Made by a program: the position numbers and the translations under genes
The notes under the pieces: generated by a model
Told to the model about the DNA's origin: nothing
Seen by the model: only the letters and a program-made list of their open reading frames with translations
Database searches by the model: none
Shown: piece after piece, positions 46,145 through 54,198 of the stretch
Numbering within the stretch: position 1 is the stretch's first letter
Layout: every line of letters starts with the position of its first letter
DNA from: Actinokineospora terrae
Lineage (GTDB): Bacteria; Actinomycetota; Actinomycetes; Mycobacteriales; Pseudonocardiaceae
Reading direction: 5' to 3'
Assembly: GCF_900111175.1 (NCBI RefSeq)
Contig: NZ_FOGI01000001.1
Coordinates: 1-64,000 of the forward strand
DNA: 64,000 nt

Positions 46145-46596
46145 TCGTGCGCCGTCCTGTTCGCCATCCCGAACTCGATCACCAGCTCCGGGAACACCGG
46201 CCCGGGCCGCACGCTGTCGCGCACCCACTCGGCCAGCGAGGACACCAGCGTCCAGCCCAGTCCCGCGCGCTCGAGGGGGTCCTCGTCGAGCACCGGTACC
46301 GAGCACCGCACCTCGACGCCCTCGTCGGTCACCAGGAACCGCACCGCCATCGTCCCGAACGGCAGGGCGCGGGTCAGTGCCATCGCGCACGCCTCGTCGA
46401 CCAGCAGGCGCAGGTCCGCGATCGAGTCGATGTCGAAGTCCTTGCGCATCGCCACCGCCCCGGACACGGTCCGCACCAACGGCAATTGAGTGTGGGAGGC
46501 GTCCACTCGGAGCTCCACCACCTCACCCGCGGGCGGGGTCGTGGGGGAGGCGATGGCGGGCGCCAGCCTTCGGCGCGGGTGCAGCGGGTCGGTCAC
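46141..46596 (-). CDS. rsbW: RsbW/UsfX-like anti-sigma kinase
   Basis: 151 residues, a small HATPase domain: N box LLVDEACAMAL, and a late GLGWTLVSSL G2-type segment. The G1 box is degenerate (SVPVLDEDPL), as in many UsfX proteins. It should hold SigF inactive and phosphorylate STAS antagonists. First gene of the operon with sigF. Confidence 0.88.
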   Translation of the reverse strand: MTDPLHPRRRLAPAIASPTTPPAGEVVELRVDASHTQLPLVRTVSGAVAMRKDFDIDSIADLRLLVDEACAMALTRALPFGTMAVRFLVTDEGVEVRCSVPVLDEDPLERAGLGWTLVSSLAEWVRDSVRPGPVFPELVIEFGMANRTAHE

Positions 46597-46605
46597 TGTG
46601 CCCGG

Positions 46606-46630
46606 ATACCCAGCGGAGCCGGTTCCACAC
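46606..46630 (-). promoter_or_regulatory. SigF-type promoter of rsbW-sigF
   Basis: On the minus strand GTGT (46630-46627), 15 bases, GGGTAT (46611-46606), matching the GTTT-N15/16-GGGTA consensus, just ahead of the rsbW start. Confidence 0.7.
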
Positions 46631-46695
46631 CTGCGTGACGGCCTGTAGTGACTAGAGCGTCGAGAAGCCCACGCCGCCGCGCAGGAGTAACAGCA

Positions 46696-46720
46696 CGTTG
46701 CAGCGGGTAGCTCAAGGGTA
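46696..46720 (+). promoter_or_regulatory. Candidate SigF-type promoter, Holin-X operon
   Basis: GTTG, 16 bases, GGGTA. The -10 touches the annotated ATG at 46720, so either translation starts further on (GTG 46747) or the promoter is a different GGGTAG at 46706. Confidence 0.45.
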
Positions 46721-47142
46721 TGAACGAGTCGAAACCGACTACACGGGTGAACGACCCGACCGAGCCGTCTACGGGTGAGCTGGTCGGCAGGCTCGGCGAG
46801 CAGGTCTCACGCCTGCTGCGCGACGAACTCGAACTGGCCAAGGTCGAGCTCAAGGACAAGGGCAAGCAGGCCGGTGTCGGCGCCGCGCTCGGCGGTACGG
46901 CGGGCATCCTCGCGTGGTTCGCCGTGGGGACCCTGGTGGCCGCCGCGGTCGCCGGACTCGCCACCGCCGTGCCCGTGTGGGCGTCGGCGCTGATCGTGGC
47001 CGGGGCGCTGCTGCTGATCGCGGGCGGGCTCGCGGCGATCGCGGCCAACCGGGTCGGGCACGCGACCCCGCCGATCCCGGAGCAGGCGATCAAGAGCACC
47101 CAGCGGGACGTGGCAGTCGTGAAGGAGAGTGCGCACCGATGA
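46720..47142 (+). CDS. Holin-X-family (Phage_holin_3_6) membrane protein
   Basis: 140 residues: a charged N-terminal helix (LGEQVSRLLRDELELAKVELKDKGK) and two membrane helices, with a short tail. Despite the name these are widespread actinobacterial envelope proteins, not phage lysis genes. First of three overlapping genes of a stress-envelope operon. The start could be GTG 46747 if the upstream promoter is real. Confidence 0.85.
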   Translation: MNESKPTTRVNDPTEPSTGELVGRLGEQVSRLLRDELELAKVELKDKGKQAGVGAALGGTAGILAWFAVGTLVAAAVAGLATAVPVWASALIVAGALLLIAGGLAAIAANRVGHATPPIPEQAIKSTQRDVAVVKESAHR

Positions 47143-47423
47143 GCAAGCACGCCGAGCAGGAGGCCCTGCGCGCCGACATCGAGCAGGCCAGGGGCGACCT
47201 CGCCGAGACGGTCGACGCCCTGGTGGCCAAGACCGACGTCAAGCGCCGCGTCGGGGAGAAGACCGAGCAGGTGCGCGGGGTCATCACCGAGCGCGCGCAC
47301 GAGGCCAAGGCGAAGGCCGGTGACGCTGTCGTGCTCGCGCGCCGCAACCCGGTCCCGGTCGCCCTGGGTGCCGCCGCGGTCGCCGCGCTGGTCGCCCTGC
47401 TGGTCCGACTGCTGGGGAGGTAG
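47139..47423 (+). CDS. DUF3618 membrane protein
   Basis: 94 residues: ADIEQARGDLAETVDALVAKTDVK opening typical of DUF3618, a coiled middle part and a C-terminal membrane helix. ATG overlaps the upstream stop (ATGA). Usually found with Holin-X and DUF4235 proteins; function unknown. Confidence 0.88.
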   Translation: MSKHAEQEALRADIEQARGDLAETVDALVAKTDVKRRVGEKTEQVRGVITERAHEAKAKAGDAVVLARRNPVPVALGAAAVAALVALLVRLLGR

Positions 47424-47425
47424 CC

Positions 47426-47692
47426 GTGCGACTGCTGTACCGGCCGTTGAGCCTGCTCGTCAGCGTCCTGGGCGGCCTGCTCGCCGGGGTGCTGTTCAAG
47501 CGGGTCTGGCGCGGGGTGTCCGGCGACGACGAGGCGCCCGAGGCGACGTCACCGGACCACTCCACCCGCGAGGTCCTGCTCGCCGCGCTGCTGCAGGGCG
47601 CGATCTTCGGCGTGGTCAAGGCCGGGGTCGACCGCGCGGGCGCCAAGGGGTTCCGCAAGCTCACCGGCGAGCACCTCGACAAGAAGGACTGA
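47426..47692 (+). CDS. DUF4235 membrane protein
   Basis: 88 residues with two membrane helices (LLVSVLGGLLAGVLFKRVW and LLAALLQGAIFGVVKAGV). DUF4235 proteins commonly follow DUF3618 in actinobacteria. GTG start two bases after the preceding stop, with GGAGGTAGCC upstream. Confidence 0.87.
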   Translation: MRLLYRPLSLLVSVLGGLLAGVLFKRVWRGVSGDDEAPEATSPDHSTREVLLAALLQGAIFGVVKAGVDRAGAKGFRKLTGEHLDKKD

Positions 47693-47702
47693 TGCCGACC
47701 AC

Positions 47703-47909
47703 TCAGTCCGGCGGCTCCTGGGCATCCGGTCCGGGGGCCGCCGACTCGTCGTCGGCCTCGTCCGCGTTCGCTTCCGCGGTGTCGACCTGGACGGGGCCGT
47801 GGGTCTCGCTGGTGGCGTAATCGTCGAGCGGTGCGGTGCTGCGGTCGAGCAGCCGCTCCGCGTCGGGGGTGTCGGCTTTGCCGGTTTTCGCGTTCTTCTC
47901 GTCACTCAC
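47703..47909 (-). CDS. Small acidic hypothetical protein
   Basis: 68 residues, Asp/Glu-rich and probably disordered (AERLLDRSTAPLDDYA in the middle). No family recognised. GTG preceded by GCGGG; a longer version from 47969 adds a Gly/Pro run that looks non-coding. Convergent with the DUF4235 gene. Confidence 0.5.
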   Translation of the reverse strand: MSDEKNAKTGKADTPDAERLLDRSTAPLDDYATSETHGPVQVDTAEANADEADDESAAPGPDAQEPPD

Positions 47910-48037
47910 CCCGCGTGGGTATCCCGGATAGACGCCGCCCACACCGGGCCCGTCGATGTTGCGTGTCACCCGTGCGAGGTCCAGGCTGACCGGCGGGGGA
48001 GCGGCTGCCGGGGATCCGGCCGCCGCGGGTCCGGGGC

Positions 48038-49975
48038 GTGATGGGGGGCATCGAACTGCACGAGACGGACGCCGCGGCGCTCGCGTTCGAGACAGCGCCC
48101 GCGATCATGTGGCTGTTCGCGGGCCAGGAGCACCGCATCCTCGCCGCCAACCGGCTGGCCAGGGCCAGCGTGGGGGACCGCCCGGGGCTGATCGGCACCC
48201 CGGTGCGCTCGGCCGTGCCCGAGGCGGCCGGTCAGCAGGTGTTCGAGCTGCTCGACCAGGTCGCGCGCACCGGCGAGCCGCAGCTGGGCGTCGAGCGTCG
48301 GGTCGAGGTCGACATCACCGGCGACGGCGACATGGTCGAGGGCTACTTCAACTACAGCGTGGTGCGGATCGTGGCGTCGGACGGCACGTTGGTGCTGATG
48401 GCGCACTGCATCGACGTTACGGCCTCGGTGCGTCAACGCCGTGCGGCGCAGGCAGAGGTGGCCGAGGTACGGCAACGGCTCGCAGCCGAGCGTCGGGTCA
48501 CCCTCCAACTCCAACGCAACCTGCTGCCGACAGGCCTACCGCTGCTGCCTGACGTCGGACTGGGCGCGGCCTACGTGCCCGCGGGGGAGTGGCACACCGC
48601 GGGCGGGGACTGGTACGACGTGGTGCCGATGCCCGGCGATCGCGTGGGGTTCGTGCTCGGTGACGTCGTGGGGCACGGGCCGACCGCGTCCGGGGCGATG
48701 GGGCAGCTACGGGCCGTCGCCGCCGAACGGCTGGTGCGCGGCGGGACGGTCAGCGAGGTCCTGCGCGCGCTCGACACCATCGCCCGGCTGTCCCCGGACG
48801 CCCGGGGGTCCACGGTGTGCGTCGCGGTGTTCGACCGGCTCACCCGGGTGTTGGAGCACGGCAGCCGGGGGCACCCACGGCCGCTGCTGCTCGGCGCCGA
48901 TGGCGTGCCGCGCTTCCTCGACGGCCCGGTCGGCCCGCCACTGGCCTACCTCGACGGCGACTCGCCCGTCGCGTACACCACGCTGACCCAAGGTGAGACC
49001 CTCGTCCTGTACTCCGATGGCGTCGTCGAGGCCCCCGGCCGCGGCTTCACCGAGTCCCGCGACCGCCTCGTCGACTGCGTCGCCCACGTCGCCGCGCGCA
49101 ACACCGACACCGACCCGCGCGACCTCCCCGACCGCCTGTGCTCCGCCCTCGCCGCGATGGTCGACAACCAAACCTCCCGCGACGACGTGACCGTGCTCGC
49201 CGCCACGGTTTTGGCCGGCCCGGCCCCTCGGCTCGACTTGGCACTACCCGCGGCACCGGAGCAGCTCGTGGTCCTACACCGCGAACTCAACGCCTGGCTC
49301 GACGCTCTATCCGCGCACCGCGACGACCGCATGGGGATCGCGCTGTGCATCGTGGAGGCGGTCACGAACTCGATCGAACACGGCTACCGGGACCACAGCG
49401 GGACCGTGACGGTCTTGGCCGAACTCGACGGTGTCGGCGGTGTAGAGGTGACTGTCGCGGATACGGGTACCTGGCGGGAACCGATCGAACGCAGCCCTTA
49501 CCGCGGCCGCGGAATGCTGATGATGCGCGAATGCAGCGACCACCTGTCCGTCGACACCGGCGACACCGGCACGACTGTCCACATGCGCCGCACCATCCGC
49601 CGCCCACCGGTCCCCCAGCCGGACTTCGACCCACCACACCCGCTGACGGCCCCGCACTCGTTCTCGGTCAAGACCGAGGTCTCCGGCACCACCGTCCGCG
49701 TATTCGCCACCGGCGTCCTCGACTCCTCTAACGCGGGCGAACTCCGCTCCGCCCTCCAAGAAGCCGCCCGCAGCGGCGTAGGCACCTGCACAATCCTCCT
49801 GGCCGACGTAGACCTCCTAACCAGCGCCGCCCTCCGAGTCTTGTATGAGCAGGTGACGGACCTCCGAGCCACCGCCCGAACCCTCCGCCTCATCACACCC
49901 CCCGAAAGCCCCGCCGCCGCAGCCTTCACCGCCAGCGGCCTAACCCAACTCCTCCCGGTCTACAGCACCGAGTAA
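48038..49975 (+). CDS. PAS-PP2C-HATPase-STAS partner-switching protein
   Basis: 645 residues in four domains: PAS sensor (about 15-135), SpoIIE-type PP2C phosphatase (about 160-395; GGDWYDVVPM and LGDVVGHG metal Asp), an RsbW-like HATPase (about 405-525; EAVTNSIEHGY, VADTGTWREP, GRGMLMM), and a C-terminal STAS domain (about 545-645) with Ser kept in VDLLTSAALRVL. One chain thus holds the sensor, phosphatase, anti-sigma-type kinase and antagonist. Likely partner of the nearby sigF. GTG 48038 or ATG 48041. Confidence 0.9.
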   Translation: MMGGIELHETDAAALAFETAPAIMWLFAGQEHRILAANRLARASVGDRPGLIGTPVRSAVPEAAGQQVFELLDQVARTGEPQLGVERRVEVDITGDGDMVEGYFNYSVVRIVASDGTLVLMAHCIDVTASVRQRRAAQAEVAEVRQRLAAERRVTLQLQRNLLPTGLPLLPDVGLGAAYVPAGEWHTAGGDWYDVVPMPGDRVGFVLGDVVGHGPTASGAMGQLRAVAAERLVRGGTVSEVLRALDTIARLSPDARGSTVCVAVFDRLTRVLEHGSRGHPRPLLLGADGVPRFLDGPVGPPLAYLDGDSPVAYTTLTQGETLVLYSDGVVEAPGRGFTESRDRLVDCVAHVAARNTDTDPRDLPDRLCSALAAMVDNQTSRDDVTVLAATVLAGPAPRLDLALPAAPEQLVVLHRELNAWLDALSAHRDDRMGIALCIVEAVTNSIEHGYRDHSGTVTVLAELDGVGGVEVTVADTGTWREPIERSPYRGRGMLMMRECSDHLSVDTGDTGTTVHMRRTIRRPPVPQPDFDPPHPLTAPHSFSVKTEVSGTTVRVFATGVLDSSNAGELRSALQEAARSGVGTCTILLADVDLLTSAALRVLYEQVTDLRATARTLRLITPPESPAAAAFTASGLTQLLPVYSTE

Positions 49976-50017
49976 CCCACCCCCACACCTTCCCGCCGGC
50001 CCAAGACTCAGCGACGT

Positions 50018-50395
50018 TGGCCAACCACGCGCTCCTCGGAGTCACCGGTCCCAACTGGTCGAGACTCTGCGACGTTGGCCCCCACGTGCCCCTCTACAAC
50101 GTTGGCCCTAACTGCCCCTCCCAGGCGTTGGCCGAACAACGCTCCTCGGAGTCGCTGGTGCCAACCCTGCTCGATGGGGCGGACTTGTTTTGCGTGGGGG
50201 GACAGCAGCCGTAGCGTCGTCCACGCGGCAGGGCCTGCTTTTCGGCCCCTGCTTTGCGGTTCTGCCACGGGTGTTGTAGGGGCCCCACGCAAAACAAGTT
50301 CGCCCCATCGAGCAAAGCTCGAAACTCGCGCCCCACCGCAATGCCGCAGGCGAGCCGTTCACTGTCGACGGCGAAGCCGAGCACGAGAGCCGGAT
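50018..50395 (+). repeat. Dispersed structured repeat, copy C
   Basis: Longest copy: five or so CGTTGGCC-type units at the 5' side, partly repeated CGCTCCTCGGAGTC segments, then arms 50170-50199 and 50283-50312 around an 83-base loop, and a GCCGCAGGCGAG module. Only one stem position is non-Watson-Crick (G-U). It fills the gap between the PAS-PP2C gene and the DUF5709 gene. Confidence 0.8.
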
Positions 50396-50411
50396 CCCCC
50401 CAAGACCTCGA

Positions 50412-50792
50412 TCAACCCTCCCGCAACGCCTCAGCAACCGACCCGCCCGCCTCATCAGCGGCCTGCCCACGCAGCTCAGCCTCCGTGTGCCGATGATGAG
50501 CAGGCACCGCGTCGTCCACAGCGGACTGCTCGTCGATCCGATCGTCCACCCGCGCCAACGGTGTATCAGGCCCAGGCGGATCATCCTGCGCCGTGACGTC
50601 CGGTTCCTCCTCCGCCAACCGCTCGTCGAGGCTCTCCCCAGCGCGCTGCTCGGCGGTGGTCATGCCGAACTTGTCCGCCTCGGCCCAGTGCTCCGGCGGC
50701 TCGACGCCCTGCTCGAGCGGGTCCACCCGCAGGTTGTCCTCGTCCAGGCTCTCCGCCTGGCTCAGGGTCGAGTCGTAGCCGTCGTCGCTCAT
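50412..50792 (-). CDS. DUF5709-like acidic protein
   Basis: 126 residues, strongly acidic, with EDNLRVDPLEQGVEPPEHWA and MTTAEQRAGESLDERLAEEE, as I recall for DUF5709. Probably disordered and soluble. A good SigF-type promoter ends 11 bases before the ATG, so it is likely stress-induced on a very short leader. Function unknown. Confidence 0.75.
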   Translation of the reverse strand: MSDDGYDSTLSQAESLDEDNLRVDPLEQGVEPPEHWAEADKFGMTTAEQRAGESLDERLAEEEPDVTAQDDPPGPDTPLARVDDRIDEQSAVDDAVPAHHRHTEAELRGQAADEAGGSVAEALREG

Positions 50793-50801
50793 GGGCTCGA
50801 C

Positions 50802-51899
50802 CTACCCGGCCACGCTCTGCGACAAACTCGTCTGCCGCGCGAGCAGCCGCAGCACGCCGTCGACGCCGGCGCTGTTCTCCGCGGCCTCCAGTTGCCGGTG
50901 CGCGCCGTCGCCGTGGTGGTCGAGCCAGGTCATGGTGGCGCGCACGAAGTCCAGCTCCCCGCTGGCCCGTAGCTCGTCGGTGTGCGCGCGCACCAGGTCG
51001 CCGATCACGGCAGTGGCCTCTCGCAGCGACCCCGTCACCGGATCGGGGACGGCCGCCGAGCGCCCTCCCTTCGCCGCCCGCCACTGTGCCGCTCGGATGA
51101 CCTCCGTCGGCACTCTCGGCGCGGTGTCGGTAGCGCGCAACGCGTCGGATACCAGCAACCGGATCAGGACAGCCATGAACGCCGCCTCTTCCACCGTACC
51201 CAGCACATCGGACACCCTGACCTCTACGGTCGGCTGTGCCTCCGAGGGCCGCACGTCCCAATAGACCATCTTCCGGTCCATGGCCACGCCGGTGTCGAGC
51301 AACCCGTTCACGATCGACTCGTACTCGTCGGTGGAGTCCATATAGGGCGGCGGCCCTGCCGTGGGCCACCGGTTCCACAGCAGGTGGCGCGCGGAGGCGT
51401 AACCGGTGTCAGCACCGTCATAGAAGGCCGAGTTGCCCGACATCGCTAGCAAAGCCGGTAGCCACGGCCGCAGATGGTTGGCCACTCGTAGTGCGGTAGC
51501 CGTGTCCTCCACTCCTACGTGTACGTGACACCCGCACGTCATCCCGCTGAAGATGAACGGCCCCACGTGCCGCGCGATGCGGTGGTAGCGCGTACCGGGC
51601 CCGATCTCGGAGATGTCCGGCTGCGCGTGCGGCGCGGTACCGGCCGCGATGAGCAGCGCGTCCTGCTCGGCGGCACCCGCGGCCAGGCGCTCGCGCAGCT
51701 CGGTCAGCTCGTCGCGGATCTCGCCCGCGGTCTTGAGCACACCGGTCGCCGACTCGACCTGGCAGCGCAGCAGTTCCGGCTTGAGGTCGACGTCGGTGAT
51801 CCCGGCGACCGCCTCCGGCCCCTGGTTCACCAGTCGCCCGTCCGGCCCGACGAGGAAGAACTCCTCCTCGACGCCCACCGTCAACTCTTGCCCGGTCAC
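50802..51899 (-). CDS. GCS2-type carboxylate-amine ligase (YbdK/EgtA-like)
   Basis: 365 residues of the glutamate-cysteine ligase 2 family: VGVEEEFFLVGPDG at the N-terminus, CGCHVHVGVED and PSEAQPTVEVRVSD in the active site. It joins glutamate to an amine such as cysteine; the exact product (gamma-glutamylcysteine or other) is not readable. Stop codon overlaps the SigF-type promoter of the next gene. Divergent from the CYTH-CHAD gene. Confidence 0.88.
   Translation of the reverse strand: MTGQELTVGVEEEFFLVGPDGRLVNQGPEAVAGITDVDLKPELLRCQVESATGVLKTAGEIRDELTELRERLAAGAAEQDALLIAAGTAPHAQPDISEIGPGTRYHRIARHVGPFIFSGMTCGCHVHVGVEDTATALRVANHLRPWLPALLAMSGNSAFYDGADTGYASARHLLWNRWPTAGPPPYMDSTDEYESIVNGLLDTGVAMDRKMVYWDVRPSEAQPTVEVRVSDVLGTVEEAAFMAVLIRLLVSDALRATDTAPRVPTEVIRAAQWRAAKGGRSAAVPDPVTGSLREATAVIGDLVRAHTDELRASGELDFVRATMTWLDHHGDGAHRQLEAAENSAGVDGVLRLLARQTSLSQSVAG
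50803..50827 (-). promoter_or_regulatory. SigF-type promoter of DUF5709 gene
   Basis: GTTT (50827-50824), 16 bases, GGGTA (50807-50803) on the minus strand, an exact consensus match, placed over the end of the upstream ligase gene. Confidence 0.8.
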
Positions 51900-51986
51900 A
51901 TGCCCTCCTCGGTGTCACAAGCTGCCCCCGTAGTACCCACGCGGGCCACGAGTCACCCAGACGGGCCTTGGATGTCATAGTGGGGT

Positions 51987-53474
51987 GTGGCTACGAAGGT
52001 AAGAGAGACGGAACGCAAGTACGAGGCCCCCGCCGACTACACCCTGCCCGATCTGAGCGGGACCGGCCCGGTGCACTCGTGCGAGGGTCCGCGCGGCGCG
52101 GACCTGGACGCAACGTACTTCGACACCGTGGATCTCCGCCTGGCCCGCGCGGGTATCACCCTGCGCAGGCGAACTGGAGGCGACGACGCGGGGTGGCACG
52201 CGAAGCTCCCGGTTGCCCCGAACGTGCGCGACGAGATCCGCTTCCCGCTGGGCCGCGCTAAGAGCACCGTCCCCGCTGCGTTGGTCTCCCTTGTCCGGTC
52301 ACACACCCTGGGCGCCCCACTGACCCCGGTCGTCCGCATCACGACCCACCGCGACGAGTGGGAGCTTCGCGACGCCGACGGCACCACCATCGCTCTTATC
52401 GCCGACGACGCCGTGACAGCCCACCCCGTAGACGGCACTGCCCACTCCTGGCGGGAGCTAGAGGTCGAGGCCACCGACCTCGACGTCCTAGACGCTATCG
52501 GCGAGGTTCTTGGCGCCACCCCCGCGAAGTCCACGTCCAAGCTCGCCCAAGCCCTCGGCGACCGCGCGAAGCCGCGCAAGCCCGCGCCGCTGCCCACCAA
52601 CCCCTCCGCTGCCGACGTCGCCTTGTCCTACCTGCAGGCGCAGACCGCGGCGATCCGCGCCAACGACACCGGCATCCGCGTCGACACCGACGACTCGATC
52701 CACCAGTTCCGCATCGCGAGCCGCCGCTTGCGCAGCGCCCTGCGCGCCTTCCGGCCCCTGCTCGACGCCGACAGGGTCAACGCGCTGCGGGCCGAGCTCA
52801 AGTGGATCGGCGGTGTCGCCTCGCCCGCCAGGGACGCGGAGGTACTGGCCGAGGAACTCGCCGCCGAGCTGCGGGAACTCCCCTCGGAGGACGTGCTCGG
52901 CGCCGTCCCGGCCACTGTGGACGCCGAGCTGAGCCGGACCCAGGCGGACGCGCGCAAGGCTCTTGTGTCCGAGCTGGACGGTGAGCGCTACCTGGCGCTG
53001 CTCGCGGACCTCGACGCGTTCCTGGCCGACCCGCCGTGGACCAAGAAGGCCCGCCGACCGGCCGTGCACCAGCTGCGCAAGCCTGTCGTCAAGGCGTGGC
53101 GGACGTTGCAGGCCTCGGTCGCCGCCGTGGAAGGAGCCGCGGACCGTGACACCGCCCTGCATCAGGTACGTAAGGACGCGAAGAAGGCCCGCTACGCCGC
53201 GGAAGCTGTCGCCCCCGCTTTCGGGCCGAAACTGGAGCGTTGGGGTAAGAGGGTCAAGAAGGCGCAGTCAGTGCTAGGAACCCGACAGGACGTCACCGTC
53301 GCGCGCGGCGAACTACGCGGCATGGGCGTACGTGCTCACCTGAGCGGGGAGAACGGGTTCACCTACGGCGTGCTCTACGCGAGGCAAGAGGCTCGCGGGC
53401 GACGCGCGGAAGAGTCTTTCGGCCGGGTCTGGAAGAAGGTCCTCGGGGTGAAGGAGCCCCGCTGGCTGCGCTGA
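51987..53474 (+). CDS. CYTH-CHAD domain protein
   Basis: 495 residues: CYTH triphosphate tunnel domain (about 1-195; ERKYEAP, LDATYFDTVDLRLARAGITLRRR) and an all-helical CHAD domain (about 210-490) with conserved His in HQFRIASRRLRSALRAF and HQVRKDAKKARY. Such proteins bind polyphosphate granules or hydrolyse triphosphates. GTG start follows CATAGT by five bases, compatible with leaderless transcription. Confidence 0.92.
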   Translation: MATKVRETERKYEAPADYTLPDLSGTGPVHSCEGPRGADLDATYFDTVDLRLARAGITLRRRTGGDDAGWHAKLPVAPNVRDEIRFPLGRAKSTVPAALVSLVRSHTLGAPLTPVVRITTHRDEWELRDADGTTIALIADDAVTAHPVDGTAHSWRELEVEATDLDVLDAIGEVLGATPAKSTSKLAQALGDRAKPRKPAPLPTNPSAADVALSYLQAQTAAIRANDTGIRVDTDDSIHQFRIASRRLRSALRAFRPLLDADRVNALRAELKWIGGVASPARDAEVLAEELAAELRELPSEDVLGAVPATVDAELSRTQADARKALVSELDGERYLALLADLDAFLADPPWTKKARRPAVHQLRKPVVKAWRTLQASVAAVEGAADRDTALHQVRKDAKKARYAAEAVAPAFGPKLERWGKRVKKAQSVLGTRQDVTVARGELRGMGVRAHLSGENGFTYGVLYARQEARGRRAEESFGRVWKKVLGVKEPRWLR

Positions 53475-53541
53475 GCCCCGGTTTCACGCCCTGAACCCGG
53501 TGGTATACCCACCGTGACCGGTTGGGTGGAAGGGGCCTGTC

Positions 53542-54198
53542 GTGGACGACGGTACGTATGTCTTGTTCTTGGTCCTCGGGATCGCGCTGGTGGTGGCGGA
53601 TGGGCAGATCATCTACCGCAGCGGGCTGAGGTACCTGGCCGATTCCTACGGTGAGGACGAGTCGGCGCGGTCGATGGCCCGGCTGGTGTCGGTGCTGTTC
53701 CACTTCGCCGTGCTCGGCGTCCTGCTGCTGATCTCGGCCATCGACCTCGGTGGCGACACGCAACTCGTGGCCATGGTGCGCAAGCTCGGCGTGGTGCTCC
53801 TGCTGCTCGCGGTGGCACACGCGCTGACCATCCGAATGCTGACCCGGATGCGCGACCGGCTCGACGCCGAGAACCTCACCAAGCAGCGTTACGACCACAT
53901 GCAGCACAACGGCGTGCCGCTCGACAGCGCGCCGACCCCGCCCGCGGGTGCCGTGGACTCGGAGGACATCGCGCGCGCCAACGGCACCGCCGAGACCCGC
54001 CTGTCGCGGGCGCCGGGCGCCGAGCCCGGTGTCGGGACGGTCCCGGCGGGCGCGGACGGCACGGTGCCCGCCCCCAGGGCGGGCCGGGCGGTCCCCGGTC
54101 AGGACGTGCCGGTGCGGCAGGGCGCGCCGGTGCGGCCGGACCTGGGCCCGGAGGCCGTGGCGCGTCGCGGCGGCGTGGCTGGGCCGGACGGGCATTGA
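53542..54198 (+). CDS. Hypothetical membrane protein with disordered tail
   Basis: 218 residues: three or so membrane helices in the first ~110 residues (LFLVLGIALVVADGQIIY, LFHFAVLGVLLLI, LGVVLLLLAVAHALTI), then a Pro/Ala/Arg-rich soluble tail. No family recognised. GTG with GGAAGGGG upstream. The stop overlaps the next start (TTGA), so the two may act together. Confidence 0.7.
   Translation: MDDGTYVLFLVLGIALVVADGQIIYRSGLRYLADSYGEDESARSMARLVSVLFHFAVLGVLLLISAIDLGGDTQLVAMVRKLGVVLLLLAVAHALTIRMLTRMRDRLDAENLTKQRYDHMQHNGVPLDSAPTPPAGAVDSEDIARANGTAETRLSRAPGAEPGVGTVPAGADGTVPAPRAGRAVPGQDVPVRQGAPVRPDLGPEAVARRGGVAGPDGH

Noticed and set aside
46720..47142. Prophage holin
   Set aside because: The family name only; neighbours are chromosomal DUF3618/DUF4235 genes and no phage genes are present.
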